Part shown: in pieces, positions 10,803-22,912 of the stretch
Position numbering within the stretch: the first letter of the stretch is position 1
How the letters are laid out: every line of letters begins with the position of its first letter
Assembly: GCA_021432635.1 (NCBI GenBank)
Contig: MU270092.1
Coordinates: forward strand, 124,001 to 188,000
Length of the DNA stretch: 64,000 nucleotides
Direction of reading: 5' to 3'
From: Thozetella sp. PMI_491
Taxonomy: Eukaryota; Ascomycota; Sordariomycetes; Chaetosphaeriales; Chaetosphaeriaceae
Translations under genes and position numbers: made by a program
The notes under the pieces: model-generated
The model's database searches: none
Seen by the model: only the letters and a program-made list of their open reading frames with translations
What the model was told of the DNA's origin: nothing

Positions 10803-12517
10803 CTATGATCGCTGTAGAGCACGGGCGACCCAGCCTTGAAGCACATCTAGGCCACTTCCCAGGCCTCTCTCGAGCCCATGTCTATACCTAGAGTACAGAA
10901 GAACGCCCGTGACAAGGAGAGGCAGCCCGACGCCACCTACCAGTCCACGCACCAGCACCTTTCCTTGAGAGTCGCTCTTCGCTACGACCTCAGAATACCG
11001 CTCGTTGCTGAACGAAACACGCGAGTACTTGGTCTGCCAGCCCAGTCCGGGCAGGTAGACGGACAGCTTCTCCTCGAGCCACTTGCGTAGCCTGTACGTA
11101 GGCGAAAGGACGGAGGCGCGCATCTCGATATAGTTCTGCAGCGCGAGATCGTTGATCGAGTGGGCATCGGGAGTCCGAACGGCAGTGTATTCGGCCAGGG
11201 CGAGTCGGCGTTGCGCTGCCTTGGCCTCTGCCACCGAGAGGCTCGACTGGCCCTCGGGGACGCTGATGTCTATCTGTGAGTGCTTGTCCAAGATCTCGAA
11301 AAGCGTGCGGACATCCTCGAGGCCTGCGTTCATGCCCTGGCCATAGAACGGTACCATGGCGTGCGCAGCATCGCCGACGATGACGACTGATGATGAGTAG
11401 TGATAGGGCGTGCATTTGATGTTGATGAGCGGCAGGTGGGGGTTCTTGCGGAACTGTGCCACGAGATCCTCGGCCGGGATGAGGGACGTGACTCCCGGGA
11501 AGTGGCTATCAAAAAACGCAGGAATGGTCTTGCCATCCACATCGGCCTCGAGCTGCTGGTAAAACTCGCCGGGTGCAAAGAGCGTGCACGTGAAGGTTCC
11601 ATCCTGCAGGTCTTAGTTAGTATTCCGTGTTTCCCTACGCAGAGCTTGAGGGTCCACGTACGTCGCTCGGGATGGCGATAAACATGAAAGCCTTCCCGGG
11701 CCAGATGTGAAGGTGGTTGGGGGATATCCTGAACTTAGCGTATAGGTCGGCGTCTGGGGAGGTCTTCTTGGGCTGGATCTGAAATTCGCACCACAGGGTG
11801 TCAATGTATTCCTGCTTAAAGTCCATCCGGGTGAACTTCATCAAGTTGTACCGAACTGACGAGTGGGCTCCGTCGGCTCCAATCATCAGGTCAAAGCTGA
11901 CCTCGATCTTGCGCCGGTCGCCGTCTTGGAGCTTGAACCAGGCCTTTTGTTGGCGGAAGTCGGCGCCCGTCAGCTTGTGGCCGAAAAAGAACTTGACATT
12001 AGGCATGTCATCGAGGATGTCCAGCAGCCGCTTGTTCAGACCGCCGCGGTCGACGGCCAGAATGGACTGTTGGGTCAGCACTTTCCTCTTCCCCGAGCAG
12101 GGAGGAAAGGGGGCCGGCGGCGGCGGCTACTCACCCTGCCGTGGATGTCGTAGTCCTGCGAGGCCTCGTACAGCTCCCCGTTGGGGTGCCTGCCGTGGAT
12201 CATGCGGCCCCGCATGGGAATGGTGGCGCCCAGGACGTGCTGGAGCAGCTCGGGATGGCCCGAATGGCGCATGGCGTTTATGCCGCGCTCGGACAAGGCC
12301 AGGTTGATGGATTTTGTGAAGTTGAGCGGCGTAGTGGATGGATCACGAAGATCTAGTGCTCGTCGTTAACAAGAGTTCTCTAGGCGAGACTGGGCAGGCA
12401 CCGACCGTTTCGCAGTTCGTATATCTCGACCTCATCACCCCTCGTAGCCGCGTAAAGGGCCGCGAGAGACCCGACGGGCCCCGCCCCGACTACGATGACC
12501 TTTTGCTTCCCGTCCAT
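10803..12517 (-). CDS. bna4: kynurenine 3-monooxygenase
   Basis: FAD- and NADPH-dependent hydroxylase converting L-kynurenine to 3-hydroxykynurenine in de novo NAD synthesis from tryptophan, located in the outer mitochondrial membrane in relatives. Exons: 12517-12406, 12352-12135, 12066-11662, 11603-10803, giving 511 residues. The Rossmann motif [14 protein letters not shown] lies at 7-20. Family blocks are [23 protein letters not shown] and the substrate-loop region [10 protein letters not shown]. The second FAD motif is [21 protein letters not shown] (about 322 onward, given here as one block). A hydrophobic C-terminal segment (about 465-483, [18 protein letters not shown]) with a basic tail fits a tail anchor. 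All motifs are intact and splice junctions restore frame exactly. Confidence 0.95.
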
Positions 12518-13444
12518 TACGACCTAGTCCTAGATTGCGCGTCAATGTGCACGTATGTACAGTCATGCGTGAGTTTCGACAGGAATGTTCCCCGGGGCCG
12601 TGGTGGCTGGCCTGTAATTATAAGCTAGGGCGGAAGGCATCGGCCAGCATCGGATGGCGGATGACGGAGATCCAACACCGCTGGTCTCCGATTTATCTAG
12701 CCGGGATTTACGATGGCTTTGCATCAGGCCAGACTCGGCCTTACCCGCCCTGGTGGGACCCACTCTACCGTTTGTCATAGTCACCGCTTCCTTCCTCATA
12801 CATCCAGTCGGCTAAGACACGTTGGCAATACGCAATATGAAGGCCGTGATTTCCTGATTATTCTGTTGGCCTGTTGTGAGTAGGTGCCGCACCCGGTTGA
12901 CAGCACAAACTGGGACGTGCTTGCACTTACTGATTTCTCTCCCACTCGGCCATGTGTCTGTCTCTTTTACCTGGCCAGCCTGGGCAGGCAATCTGTTACT
13001 TCTATCAAATACCTAGGGATTAAGAATATGGTCCGGTTTTGTATCTGCAGGTTTTGGCTTGTCAGTGATAGGTCTGCTAAACACCCGCTGGCATAACTTG
13101 GTTTGAAGGTGCTTTTAAAGCTGGTCGGCTGAAGGGCGTGGCTTTAGTCTTCCTACCCCCGGCAGAATTTTTGGGATTTTACGCCCCCGCCACAGTCCAT
13201 AGCAGACGTGCGCGACACAACCACCAACAGCGAATACCGACACCGAGCCATCTGAAGGTAACACGGCTTCCTACCGCCCAGAGAGCTTCCCGCCCCGTTG
13301 CCCCGAGTACAGATCGGCTCGATAGACTTCATACTTCACTTGGATTGTGAAACCTAGCCCACGACTCAGACATCGGCCTAGGACCAACGCACCTCGCAAC
13401 TCTGCCCCTCCATTCGACCGGACTTCTCGTCCCCCGCCGTGGCC
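12518..13444. other. divergent promoter of bna4 and map1
   Basis: A 927-bp spacer between the divergent KMO and methionine aminopeptidase genes. The last 250 bp before 13445 are pyrimidine-rich, as in fungal leaders. Nothing else recognised. Confidence 0.5.
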
Positions 13445-14842
13445 ATGGCCGAGGAACCGCCCACCAAGAGGAAATGCCTTGGCGTTGACTGCGAGAATGA
13501 CGCGAGCACGCTACAGTGCCCGACTTGCCTGAAGCTCAAGATCAACGACAGTTTCTTTTGCTCTCAAGACTGCTTCAAGAAGAGCTGGGTCCGTACACCC
13601 TACCCCCTTGCCTCCCCCGTAGCCGACTAACTCGAGCGCCCAGAACACGCACAAGGCGATACACAAGCAAGCCAACGGTATACTTGACTCCATATTCCGC
13701 CCGAAAGCAGTCTCTGAACCTGATCCAGACACCGGCGCATTCAACCCCTTCCCCAACTTCACCTTCACCGGCCCCCTCCGACCAGTGTACCCCCTGTCCC
13801 CGAAGCGCGAGGTGCCCAAGTCGATACCGCATCCCGACTACGCCGAGGATGGCATTCCAAAGGCCGGCCGCTCGATGGTCAGGAGCAACAAGGTCGAGCA
13901 GCTGGACGCCAAGGGTCAGGAGGCTATGCGCAAGGTGTGCCGCTTGGCTCGTGAGGTACTCGACATTGCCGCCGCGGCCCTGCGCCCAGGCATCACGACC
14001 GATGAGATCGACGAGATCGTACACAAGGCTTGTATTGAGCGGAACGTGAGAGCGCCCTTCTTCTAATTCGCCTGCTCCTGGTGTTGCTGACGCGAGAAAC
14101 AGTCGTACCCCTCGCCCTTGAATTACAACCACTTCCCCAAGTCGGTCTGCACATCCGTGAACGAGGTCATCTGCCACGGCATCCCAGACAAGCGGGTCCT
14201 TCTCGACGGCGATATTGTCAACCTCGACGTGACGCTCTACCATGAAGGCTACCACGGAGATCTCAACGAGACGTACTATGTCGGTGACAAGGCCAAGGCC
14301 GACCCCGACGCCGTGCGCGTGACCGAGGCCGCGCGAGAGTGCTTGGAAGAGGCCATCAAGCTGGTCAAGCCCGGCACCTTGTTCCGTGAGTTCGGCAACG
14401 TGATCGAGAAGCACGCCAAGTCCAAGGGCTGCAGTGTCATCCGGACCTACGTGGGCCACGGCATCAACAAGGTCTTCCACTGCCCGCCCAACATCCCTCA
14501 CTATGCCAAGAACAAGGCGGTCGGCGAGTGCAAGCCCGGCATGACCTTCACCATTGAGCCCATGATTGCTCTCGGCAAGTACCGCGACGTGACATGGCCA
14601 GACAACTGGACCAGCACCACCATCGACGGCAAGAGGACTTCTCAGTTCGGTACGTTGAAGGCCGCATAATCGCCCCTTATCTTTCCTCCTGCATTTGAGC
14701 TAACGTGTGTGTAGAACATACCCTCCTAGTTACTGAAACGGGCGTCGAGGTACTCACAGCGCGCAAGCCAGATTCACCTGGCGGCCCGGTGCCGATGCCG
14801 GGGGCGGCTGAGGAGACGGCAAATGGTACCGCGGCTCCCTGA
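13445..14842 (+). CDS. map1: methionine aminopeptidase 1
   Basis: Cytosolic metalloprotease that removes the initiator methionine from nascent chains at the ribosome. Exons: 13445-13588, 13644-14045, 14103-14649, 14715-14842, giving 406 residues. The N-terminus is the type-1-specific zinc finger ([30 protein letters not shown]). The pita-bread catalytic domain carries the five metal ligands: Asp224 in NLDVTLY, Asp235 in HGDLNETY, His301 in [11 protein letters not shown], Glu334 in TIEPM and Glu365, split by the last intron, in EHTLLVT. A short Pro/Gly/Ala-rich tail ends the protein. The final 128-nt exon is essential because it holds the last metal ligand; without splicing the frame ends early after [10 protein letters not shown]. 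Identification is secure. Confidence 0.96.
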
Positions 14843-15529
14843 TGCCTAGGCGCACGCGCGTGCCCACAAGGATGGCCACTTGGGGAGTGTTTAGATCAAC
14901 GCTAGCCCAGCTTCTTTCTTGCTTCGTAGCATCATATGAAGAAGGCTCTATGAAAGGACGGAATTCAGAGTCCAGCATGTATAAGCGGTGCTCTTGTACA
15001 ACCTAGCGTTCCTCAGCGCAGTCATAGCACAGAAAGCATAGTCCTAGGCAACCCATGAATGCGCCTCCCTCCATCAGATCTAGAATGTCCAACTCACCAG
15101 GGCGACCGATCAGCAGACTCGGGGCGCACAGGTATAGGAGAAGGATGCGGAGAACCTCCGTCTAGGCTCCTTTAGGCATTACTTAATAGGCATGACGCAC
15201 AACAGCCTTGCGAATAACGCTCTTAGCTAGTTCTTTTGCCGGCCTTTTTGCTTCACTTCGGGCCGTTTCCTACCCCGCTGGGCCGATTTTATAATCCTTG
15301 CGAACTGGTTCCCGGGGGCGATGTTGCATCCCCGCTTATGCCCGGCCCTTCCCCAGGCGTTGTACAACCATATGATGGCATTTTGTTTGCTATTTCCAGT
15401 TAGGAGCAAATCATCGAACGAGGATGGATATGCGACATGCATACAGCGCCTAGTTGTATATAGTATACGACCGAAGGCGAGTCTCTGCCAGCGCTAGAAC
15501 ACAGTCGCACGGTAACTGTTTGTTCCAAA
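14843..15529. other. intergenic, promoter of the GMC oxidoreductase
   Basis: A 687-bp spacer between two plus-strand genes. No additional coding, repeat or RNA feature seen. Confidence 0.5.
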
Positions 15530-17454
15530 ATGAAGGCCGCCGTGCTCGTGCTGCTTGCTACGCTTTCCCGTGAGATAAGCTCCGCAGAATATGACTTCGT
15601 CATCGTGGGCGGAGGGCCTTGTGGTCTACTCCTGGCGAACCGCCTCTCGGCTGATCCCAACGTGACGGTCGCTGTCATCGATCCAGGGCAAGACGCACGG
15701 GGCAATCCGAATGTCACGAAACCCACGGCTTGGCTCTCCAATCTAGGCACTTCCTTAGACTGGCAGTACAACTCTGTCCCGCAGCCAGGGGCTGGAAACA
15801 GGACCTTGGTGCACCATTCTGGTAGAGCGATAGGCGGATCTAGCACCATCAACGGTAAGTTCAGCCGCGGGTACCGGACGGTCTCTCGCTCATCGATCCG
15901 CAGGTATGACCTACATCCGCGGTGACAAGACTGAGGTGGATACGTGGGAGGCGCTCGGCAATAAGGGCTGGAGCTGGGATACCTTGTATCCTTACTACAA
16001 GCAGGTCGAGCACTTCATTGCACCAACCGAGGCCCAGGAAGCTATTGGCGCTGCATACGTGCCGGAGTATCACGGTGAGGACGGCCCTATTCCGGTCAGT
16101 TTCCTAGCTGAGCTTGACCCGGGTGTCTTTCACGTTGCGGCGGCGGAGACGTGGAACTCGTTCGGCTATCCTACCATCCCGGATGTCAATGGGGGCGTGA
16201 CAAAAGGATATGATGTGTGGCCTATGACGGTCGATCGGGATGCCGATCTCCGCCAGGACGCTGCGACTGTCTTCTACTGGCCAGTAGCAGACAGGCCGAA
16301 CCTCACGCTGCTTAACGGTACCGCGAGAAGAGTGCTTTGGAAGGACGGAGAGCAGCAGGGCGTGGCGGCCGGCGTCGAGTACATTGCATCCGATTCCTCG
16401 ACGCAGGCGGTCTCTGCAAACAAGGAGATCATTCTCTCCGCGGGAGCCATCCGAACGCCGCTCGTCCTGGAACTCTCGGGCATCGGTAACCCAAGGTAGG
16501 CTCTCATCATCTCGCGATCACATCCCCCACTCCCCCCCGAAGGAGGCTAACCTGGTCAGTGTATTAACATCCTTGGGCATCGAAACGCAGATCAGCCTCC
16601 CTGGAGTGGGAGAGAATCTTCAAGAGCAGCCATCCATCGCCTTATTCTACCAAGGAAATGTCACCTTCACTGGCTACGGCCCGTACGGCACCTTTGCGAC
16701 GGCTGATGACCTCTTCGGCGACGACGTCTCCAACATCGCCTCTGCGGTGAAGGCCAACCTTAGCGAATGGGCCAGGGCCACGAGCGATCGCAGCGGGCTG
16801 CCGGTGGAAGCCGTAGAGAAGGTGCTGAGGCTTCAGCATGCGATGGTGTTCGACCAAAACACCAGCATTGCCGAATTCCTGACCACAAGCTATGGCGGCC
16901 TGCTTGGCTGCGCAACTGTGCCCCTCCTGCCGTTCTCGAGGGGGAGCATCCACCTCCGGTCCACCGGCGTCGAGGCCATGAACGACCCGGTTCTCGACCC
17001 GGGCTTCTTCCGCGCCGAGTTTGACTATTTGGTGCAAGTCACGATCGCCAAGCTCGCGCAACGATTCTGGTCCACAGAGCCGGCCAGGAGCCTCGTGGCC
17101 GGCGGCGCGCCAACCGGCCCCGCGACAACGGATACAGAGTGGGCGACGTACATAAGCGAGAACGGTAGGCGCTCCTGATACGTAGCTAAGACCTGGTGCA
17201 GGGACGCTGCATTCGGGGGGAAGGATCGCTGACATGAAGTAGTGTCGCCCAACAGCCACCCGTTCGGGACGGCAGCCATGATGGCCCGCGAGCTAGGCGG
17301 CGTGGTGAGCCCGGAACTTAAGGTCTACGGAACGTGCAACCTCCGCGTCGTCGACGCATCCATCTTACCCCTGCAGCTGAGCGGGCATCCGACCTCAACC
17401 CTGTATGCTATCGCCGAAAGGGCGGCGGAGTTCATCCGTGGGGCGCATCAGTAG
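15530..17454 (+). CDS. secreted GMC oxidoreductase (aryl-alcohol/choline oxidase type)
   Basis: FAD-dependent alcohol oxidoreductase of the glucose-methanol-choline family, probably secreted. Exons: 15530-15854, 15904-16495, 16560-17164, 17243-17454, giving 577 residues. Residues 1-19 form a signal peptide (hydrophobic AAVLVLLATL). FAD-binding DFVIVGGGPCGLLLANRL follows, with HHSGRAIGGSSTING-MTYIRG, the GMC signature, spanning the first splice site. SAGAIRTPLVLELSGIG is the second GMC signature. The catalytic pair is His513 (NSHPFGT) and His556 (SGHPTST), both in the last exon, followed by LYAIAERAAE. Several N-glycosylation sequons (NVT, NRT, NLT) fit secretion. Without biochemical data I cannot separate aryl-alcohol oxidase, glucose dehydrogenase or choline dehydrogenase types. 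No cluster partner is adjacent. Confidence 0.92.
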
Positions 17455-18208
17455 GCAAGAAGAGATCTCTCGACTATGTGCTTCAACACAAATAGAATGC
17501 ATACCTCGTTCCATAAATAAAAAAAAAAAAACAGAATAGGTGAATCAAAAGAATAGGAGGTTTCAGAGGGTCTATGGCCATCATATATCAACCCCAACCT
17601 GCCCTTTGTGCCAAGGGCGTTGGCAAAAGCCCTGGCTTGGTAACTTTGTTCCTTCCCTTGGGCAGCCAAGGCTGCCCAGCCCTTAAAGGTCGATCGGAGC
17701 TCGGGCCACATGCGCAAGAAAAACCAGCACCTAGCTTTGGCCAATCACGGCACACGCAGGCCCCTGGGTTTGGAAAGGTTGGAAGCCCTCGGCGGCGAGG
17801 CATCGAGCCGCTTTCATCATCCATCGCCTTCTTCTCCTCTGCAGCCTGGGACCAAAACCCAACCACGTCAAAACCACCAGACTCCATCGCTGAGGCCACC
17901 TCTCTTGTCCACCCCATAACCCTCTCACCTTAGCCTAGCCTCTACATGCTAGCGTCCCTTATCCACCGGTAGCCTCTTTTTTTCCCTCACCAACCCCCTC
18001 CAGTGACAAAAATTACTCCGCACCCCGTCCCCTCCCGCAGCTAGCTATCGTCGCTGTTGTCCTCGTGCATTTCTCGATCCCACAGACTGAGCAACTCACG
18101 ACCGCAACACCACCTCTACCGCCGTCACCTGCCGCCGCCCATCCAGGCCCCGCGCCCTCTACCGCCGTCCAAAGATCTCTAGAAGTCCATCGTCCGCCAG
18201 TCGCAAAC
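17455..18208. other. intergenic, promoter of erv14
   Basis: A 754-bp spacer with an A(13) run near 17518-17531. A long pyrimidine-rich leader lies immediately before the Erv14 ATG. No other gene recognised. Confidence 0.5.
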
Positions 18209-18851
18209 ATGTCGGGCGAAGCGTGGCTCTACCTCTTCGCGGTAGTCATAAATGCCGTCAACCTCTTCCTCCAGGTCTTCTTCACTATCATGTACAGCGA
18301 TCTTGAATGGTATGGACCCCCTTCAGACGCGATTCGCGGACCGCGCAAGTCTCCGGCGCATGCGCATCTCGCGCATCGCTGTCGCTGCCGCTGAAAGCTA
18401 ACCCTTGGTCCGCTAGCGACTACATCAACCCCATCGACCTCTGCAACCGCCTCAACACCTACATCATCCCCGAAGCCGCCGTCCATGGATTCCTCACCTT
18501 CCTGTTCTTGATCAACGGATACTGGATCCCGCTCATCCTCAACCTGCCGCTTCTCGGCTGGAACATCAAGAAGTGCGTGGCCCCTGCCGCCACCTGCTGC
18601 TCTGCGAACCGCTGTGGACTGACACCTGTGTTAGGATTGTGGATAACACCCACCTCTTGGACGCGACCGAGATCTTCCGCAAGCTGAACGTGCACAAGAA
18701 GGTACGCCCTGGCCGCCCCCCAGCGGACGCCGAAGGTGGAGACTGACAGGGAATATAGGAATCCTTCACGAAGCTCGGCTTCCACCTCGTCATGTTCTTC
18801 TTCTACCTCTACAGCATGATCGTCGCCCTCATCAAGGACGAGACGCACTAA
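18209..18851 (+). CDS. erv14: Erv14/cornichon-family COPII cargo receptor
   Basis: ER export receptor that loads transmembrane cargo into COPII vesicles. Exons: 18209-18309, 18417-18572, 18635-18701, 18759-18851, giving 138 residues, the normal family size. Three hydrophobic segments are visible: residues about 6-28 ([19 protein letters not shown]), 53-75 ([16 protein letters not shown]) and the C-terminal [20 protein letters not shown]. Family motifs are [18 protein letters not shown] across the first junction and [17 protein letters not shown] across the third. Introns of about 110, 60 and 60 nt are all GT-AG. The start is fixed by the short conserved N-terminus MSGEAWLYL. Identification is secure. 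Confidence 0.95.
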
Positions 18852-19668
18852 ACGCCGCGCCCGTCCCGCTTGCTCTCAAGCATTGCTTGGGGGCCTGGGC
18901 GGATGAGACCGTCACCGACGATGCTCGGCGTACCGGGCAGAGAGGATACTGGCGGCGCCGCTTTTCGGTACGCAACAACGCATGGCGTGGACAGGAGGCA
19001 CCGTGAGCCGGTGCTTGCGGCTAGAGGAGTTTATATTCCACATGATATCAGTATGAGGAACACGACAGCTTTCTGGAGTTAGAGCTGGATCGGACATGCC
19101 GAATGAGACCTTTCATGACCGTATCACGAAGGAGGCATGATTCTTGTCGCGAAACCCACGGCAGCCTTTTCATGGCCGGAGTCTACGCTCGACAGGCGGT
19201 CGAGTCGGATTGGGATAGGAATTGCGTCTTTTCTCAGGTTATATGTACCAATGTATTTATCGGCGCCGAAGGTGAGAACGCCCGCTACCCTCCGGAAGCG
19301 GAACTCTCTGGGGTTATGATAATCGAGTAATTCATGTGAATGGGCCCCTTTCCCACTTGGTGCATGTCTCGCAAACCAACCGAATCCCGGATTTGCATAC
19401 CGTTGCCCGTGCCATCCGATGTTCCAGAGCTCGAAGCGAAGCGACGCTTGTCCAAAACCTTGGGGGGGCAACGGCTGTGGGCCAAGTCCGAATTTAAGCC
19501 GAGCTAGGTGACTTTTGCCTGCTACAGACGTCACGGCGCGTGCCACTGGAGGGGTGCTGTACACCTTTTTTTTTTCTGAACGCCGCGCCGGTGTAGAAAC
19601 GGCATCCATCCACAACATCCTTCACGACACTCCCCTTTTTCGCCATACCCTCGAACCCCCGGCGCACC
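18852..19668. other. intergenic between erv14 and prp17
   Basis: An 817-bp spacer with a T(9-11) run near 19566-19575 shortly before the prp17 leader. No supported gene or repeat. Confidence 0.5.
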
Positions 19669-21375
19669 ATGGCAAACTTTGGGGCATACCCGCCAAACAT
19701 GGCGCCACAAGATGCGCTCGTTGTTCGGCAGGAGACCGAGGCCGACCACGCCGTCGTTCCCTACTCAGGCGACGTGCTCATGCAGGCAAAATTTGGGCCG
19801 GTTAATCCATTCCGCGACGAGAGCGTATCGCGCGACACACGGAAGCGCGTACTCACGGGCCACGCGGAAGAAACGTACATCAGCGAACACACGTTCCGCA
19901 CTAAGCACCGCGCAATCGAGAGGGCAGGGGCTCCGGCGCGCGAGCACATGTCCGGCGCGCAGCTAAAGCAGCAAGCCGCGCAGCTGCGATCAACTCGTGA
20001 GGGCAAGGGCAAGGCCACTGTGGCTGAGGGCGACGATTCCTACGTCGGTCCCTGGGCGACGTACAAGCGGGTCGAGTACGAGGAGGTGGAGAACGAAGAC
20101 GAGCTCGGCAGCGACGAGGAGTACGAGGTGATCGAGGAAGAGGAAGACGACGAGGTAGTACCTAGTGGAACCACAGTCCAGGCGCCTGCAGAGGCGATTG
20201 CAAAACGCCAGCAGGCAGAGAAACAGGGCGACGAGACGACAACGTTCCACGGCGAAAGCGAGTTCGATTACCAGGGCAGAACGTACCTGCACGTGCCCAG
20301 GGACCTCGACATCGATCTGGACAAGGAGCCCGGCTCTATCACCAACTACATCCCCAAGAAGCTCACCTACACCTGGAAGCACCACGCAAATGCCGTCACG
20401 ACGCTTCGCCTGTTCCCCAAGTCCAGCCACCTTGGTCTGTCTGGCTCGGCCGATTCCACCATCAAGATCTTCGATGTCTACCGTCAGAGGGAACTCCTCC
20501 GCACCTTCTCGGGCCACTCCAAGGCCATTACCGATCTGGACTTCAACCCGGACGGCAGGCGCTTCCTGTCTGGTAGCTGGGACCGGTTCATCAAGCTCTG
20601 GGACACCGAGACCGGCGCCTGCATCGCCAAGTTCACCTCGGGCAAGACTCCCAACGTCATCAAGTTCAACCCGTCCGAGGAGCATTCTTCTTGCTTCTTG
20701 GCCGGTATGTCGGACAAGAAGATTCTGCAGTACGACACGAGAATGGGCAATGAGATCGTTCAGGAGTACGACCACCATCTGGACAGCGTGACTACCATAA
20801 TATTCTGCGATGAGAACCGCCGGTTCATGACGACGAGCAACGACAGGTCGCTTAGGGTCTGGGATTGGTCTATCCCCGTTCCCATCAAATAGTAAGTTGT
20901 CAAGCTGGTTCCTCCCAACATGCTTCTCAACTAACGCATCATAGCATCGCCGAGCCCAACATGTTCACCCTGTCGCGAGGTGCCAAGCATCCCAACGGGA
21001 AATTGGTTCTCTACCAGAGCGCCAACGAGATCGTAGCCTACAGCGCAGGTACGTAGCTCACAGCTCACTAACCATAAGGACTCGGTTGCTAATAGAGGTG
21101 CAGGACCCGACAAGTTCAAGCTAAACCACAAGAAGTCGTATCGCGGTCACAACAATGCCGGAAGCCCAATCGACGTCGCCATCTCACCCGACGGTCAGTT
21201 CGTCGCCAGTGGCGATACAGCCGGCTTCGCCTGCTTCTGGGACTTCAAGACGTGCAAGCTGTACCACAAGATCCAGGCCAGCGACAGCGCCATCAACTGT
21301 GTCGCCTTCTCAGAGCAGGAGACGAGCAAATTCTTTACGGCTGGGGCAAAGGGAGATATCAAATTCTGGGATTAA
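19669..21375 (+). CDS. prp17: pre-mRNA-processing factor 17 (Cdc40/Prp17), WD40
   Basis: Second-step splicing factor that acts in the spliceosome C to C* transition. Exons: 19669-20891, 20945-21048, 21104-21375, giving 532 residues, between yeast (about 455) and human (about 580). The N-terminus (1-200) holds conserved helices (NPFRDESVS, KRVLTGHAEETYISE, FRTKHRAIE) and a very acidic stretch around 140-165 (DELGSDEEYEVIEEEEDD). IPKKLTYTWKHHANAVTTLR opens a WD40 propeller; repeats end in SADSTIKIFDV, SWDRFIKLWDT, NDRSLRVWDW, GDTAGFACFWDF and GAKGDIKFWD at the C-terminus. The last two exons supply the final repeats needed to close the propeller. Identification is secure. Confidence 0.95.
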
Positions 21376-21692
21376 GCCTGGAGGGAAGGGAAATGTTTGC
21401 TAGGGCACAAAGCCAGGGAGCCGGTCTTGGTTAAGATACTTTTGGTGGTGGAGGCCTTGATATTGCATGGCGCGGCGTTCGGGTTTTCTAGGTGGACATG
21501 TGCTAGAAAGGCAGGTCAGCCCAAAAGTTAGGCATGAAATCGTATATACTGGCCACTTCCATGAGATATCTACGGGAACTCTACACATCGTCCCAACTCG
21601 TTCATAATGTACTGCTATAGCAGTCGGTATATACCAGAAAGCCATGCGCGTTGGTCGTCCTCGCGAGGAGTCTTGATATCCCCTAGTCTCTT
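21376..21692. other. convergent 3' spacer
   Basis: A 317-bp spacer between the 3' ends of prp17 and the GH43 gene. Nothing recognised. Confidence 0.5.
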
Positions 21693-22912
21693 TTACAGGA
21701 ATCTCCGCAACTTGGCTTCAGTGTTATCCAAGAATCTCCCTAGTTTTCTAGCCAGCGGACTGTTTCCGCCACCGGCACTTGATGCAGGCAAAATGCCGCT
21801 TCCCGTATCGTACAGTGTGCCGACATGCTTGCCCATAGACGGCCCATCGGGGCCCCATGTTACCCTTTGGCACCGAGCCTTCCTATTCTCCCACCCGTCT
21901 GTCGGCGAGTCGGTGGCATGATAGACAGCGACCAGGTCGTGCGTGCTGATCGGGACGAAGCTGCCGTGTCCAGGACCAAATGGACCCGCTCCGTCCGGGC
22001 GCGAACATATCAGCGGCTCCATGCTCTTGAACCACGACCTGGGATCGAGAGGATCGCCCCCGAGATAGCGAATCGTATTCATCTTGTAATCCCTGGTCCA
22101 AGACCCTGCGCAGCTATAGGCGAGACCGGCCCATGACCCATCCGGAGAAGCTAACCACTGCGGTCCTTCGTTGATACAGGAAGGGCCACTCTGCTCCCAC
22201 GGCTGGTCCGGCTGACAGATCCGCGTGGGGGCTCGACCTTCCGCAACCGTCGGGGAGAGAAGTCGCACGATGAACAGCTCTTGTACCTTATCGCTTTGTT
22301 GTTCGCCCAGAGGCCAGCCGCTGTATACAAAGTATGGTTGACCGTGCAAGAATAGCACTGTGCCGTCTATCGCCCACTGGTTAGGCGGGAGGCCCTGGAC
22401 AGGTCCGAGAAACTCCCATGGCCCCTGGCATGGCCCTACATGGGAGGGCGGACCGCCGAGGACGTACATGCGGTGCGATCGGTTGCCCTGCTGCGGATCT
22501 TCGCAAGCAACGTAGACGTACCACCGGCCGTTGATATTGTGGAGCTCAGGGGCCCAGATGCCTCCCGAGTATTCCGTGCCAGGAGGTGGTTTCCTACGCG
22601 GAAATTGTGAGCTGACTCGATACGCATAGGGGGATGGAATCATGTCTTGGGAGCGAGGTAGCAGAAGGGTCGTACCAGACAACATGCTTGGATGCTGTGT
22701 GGAAGTTGAACGGGCTGTCGGAGCACCATATCTCAACCCGGTCCCCTGCAGTGAATGTCTGGTAAGGTAAGAAAGTTGCACATCGTGTGTTCGCTTGCCA
22801 GACGTCTGCACGGACTCACCAAGTGCCATGTACCATGCGAAAATACCACGAAGGGGTCAGGTGTGGAGATGGGAGTGCAGGTGACAACTTGATTGTCGTA
22901 CTCCGAAGCCAT
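21693..22912 (-). CDS. glycoside hydrolase family 43 enzyme, no visible signal peptide
   Basis: Five-bladed beta-propeller glycosidase related to alpha-L-arabinofuranosidases and beta-xylosidases. Exons: 22912-22820, 22758-22676, 22593-21693, giving 358 residues. The expected acidic triad is visible: Asp19 (STPDPFVV, general base), Asp135 (QWAIDGTVLF, pKa modulator) and Glu201 (CINEGPQWL, general acid). GIWAPELH and GPGHGSFV are further family signatures. The N-terminus (MASEYDNQVV) begins almost directly at the catalytic Asp with no hydrophobic leader; an alternative ATG at 22924 adds only four residues. It is therefore either intracellular, working on imported oligosaccharides, or lacks an upstream exon I cannot see. 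Substrate specificity is undetermined. Confidence 0.87.
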
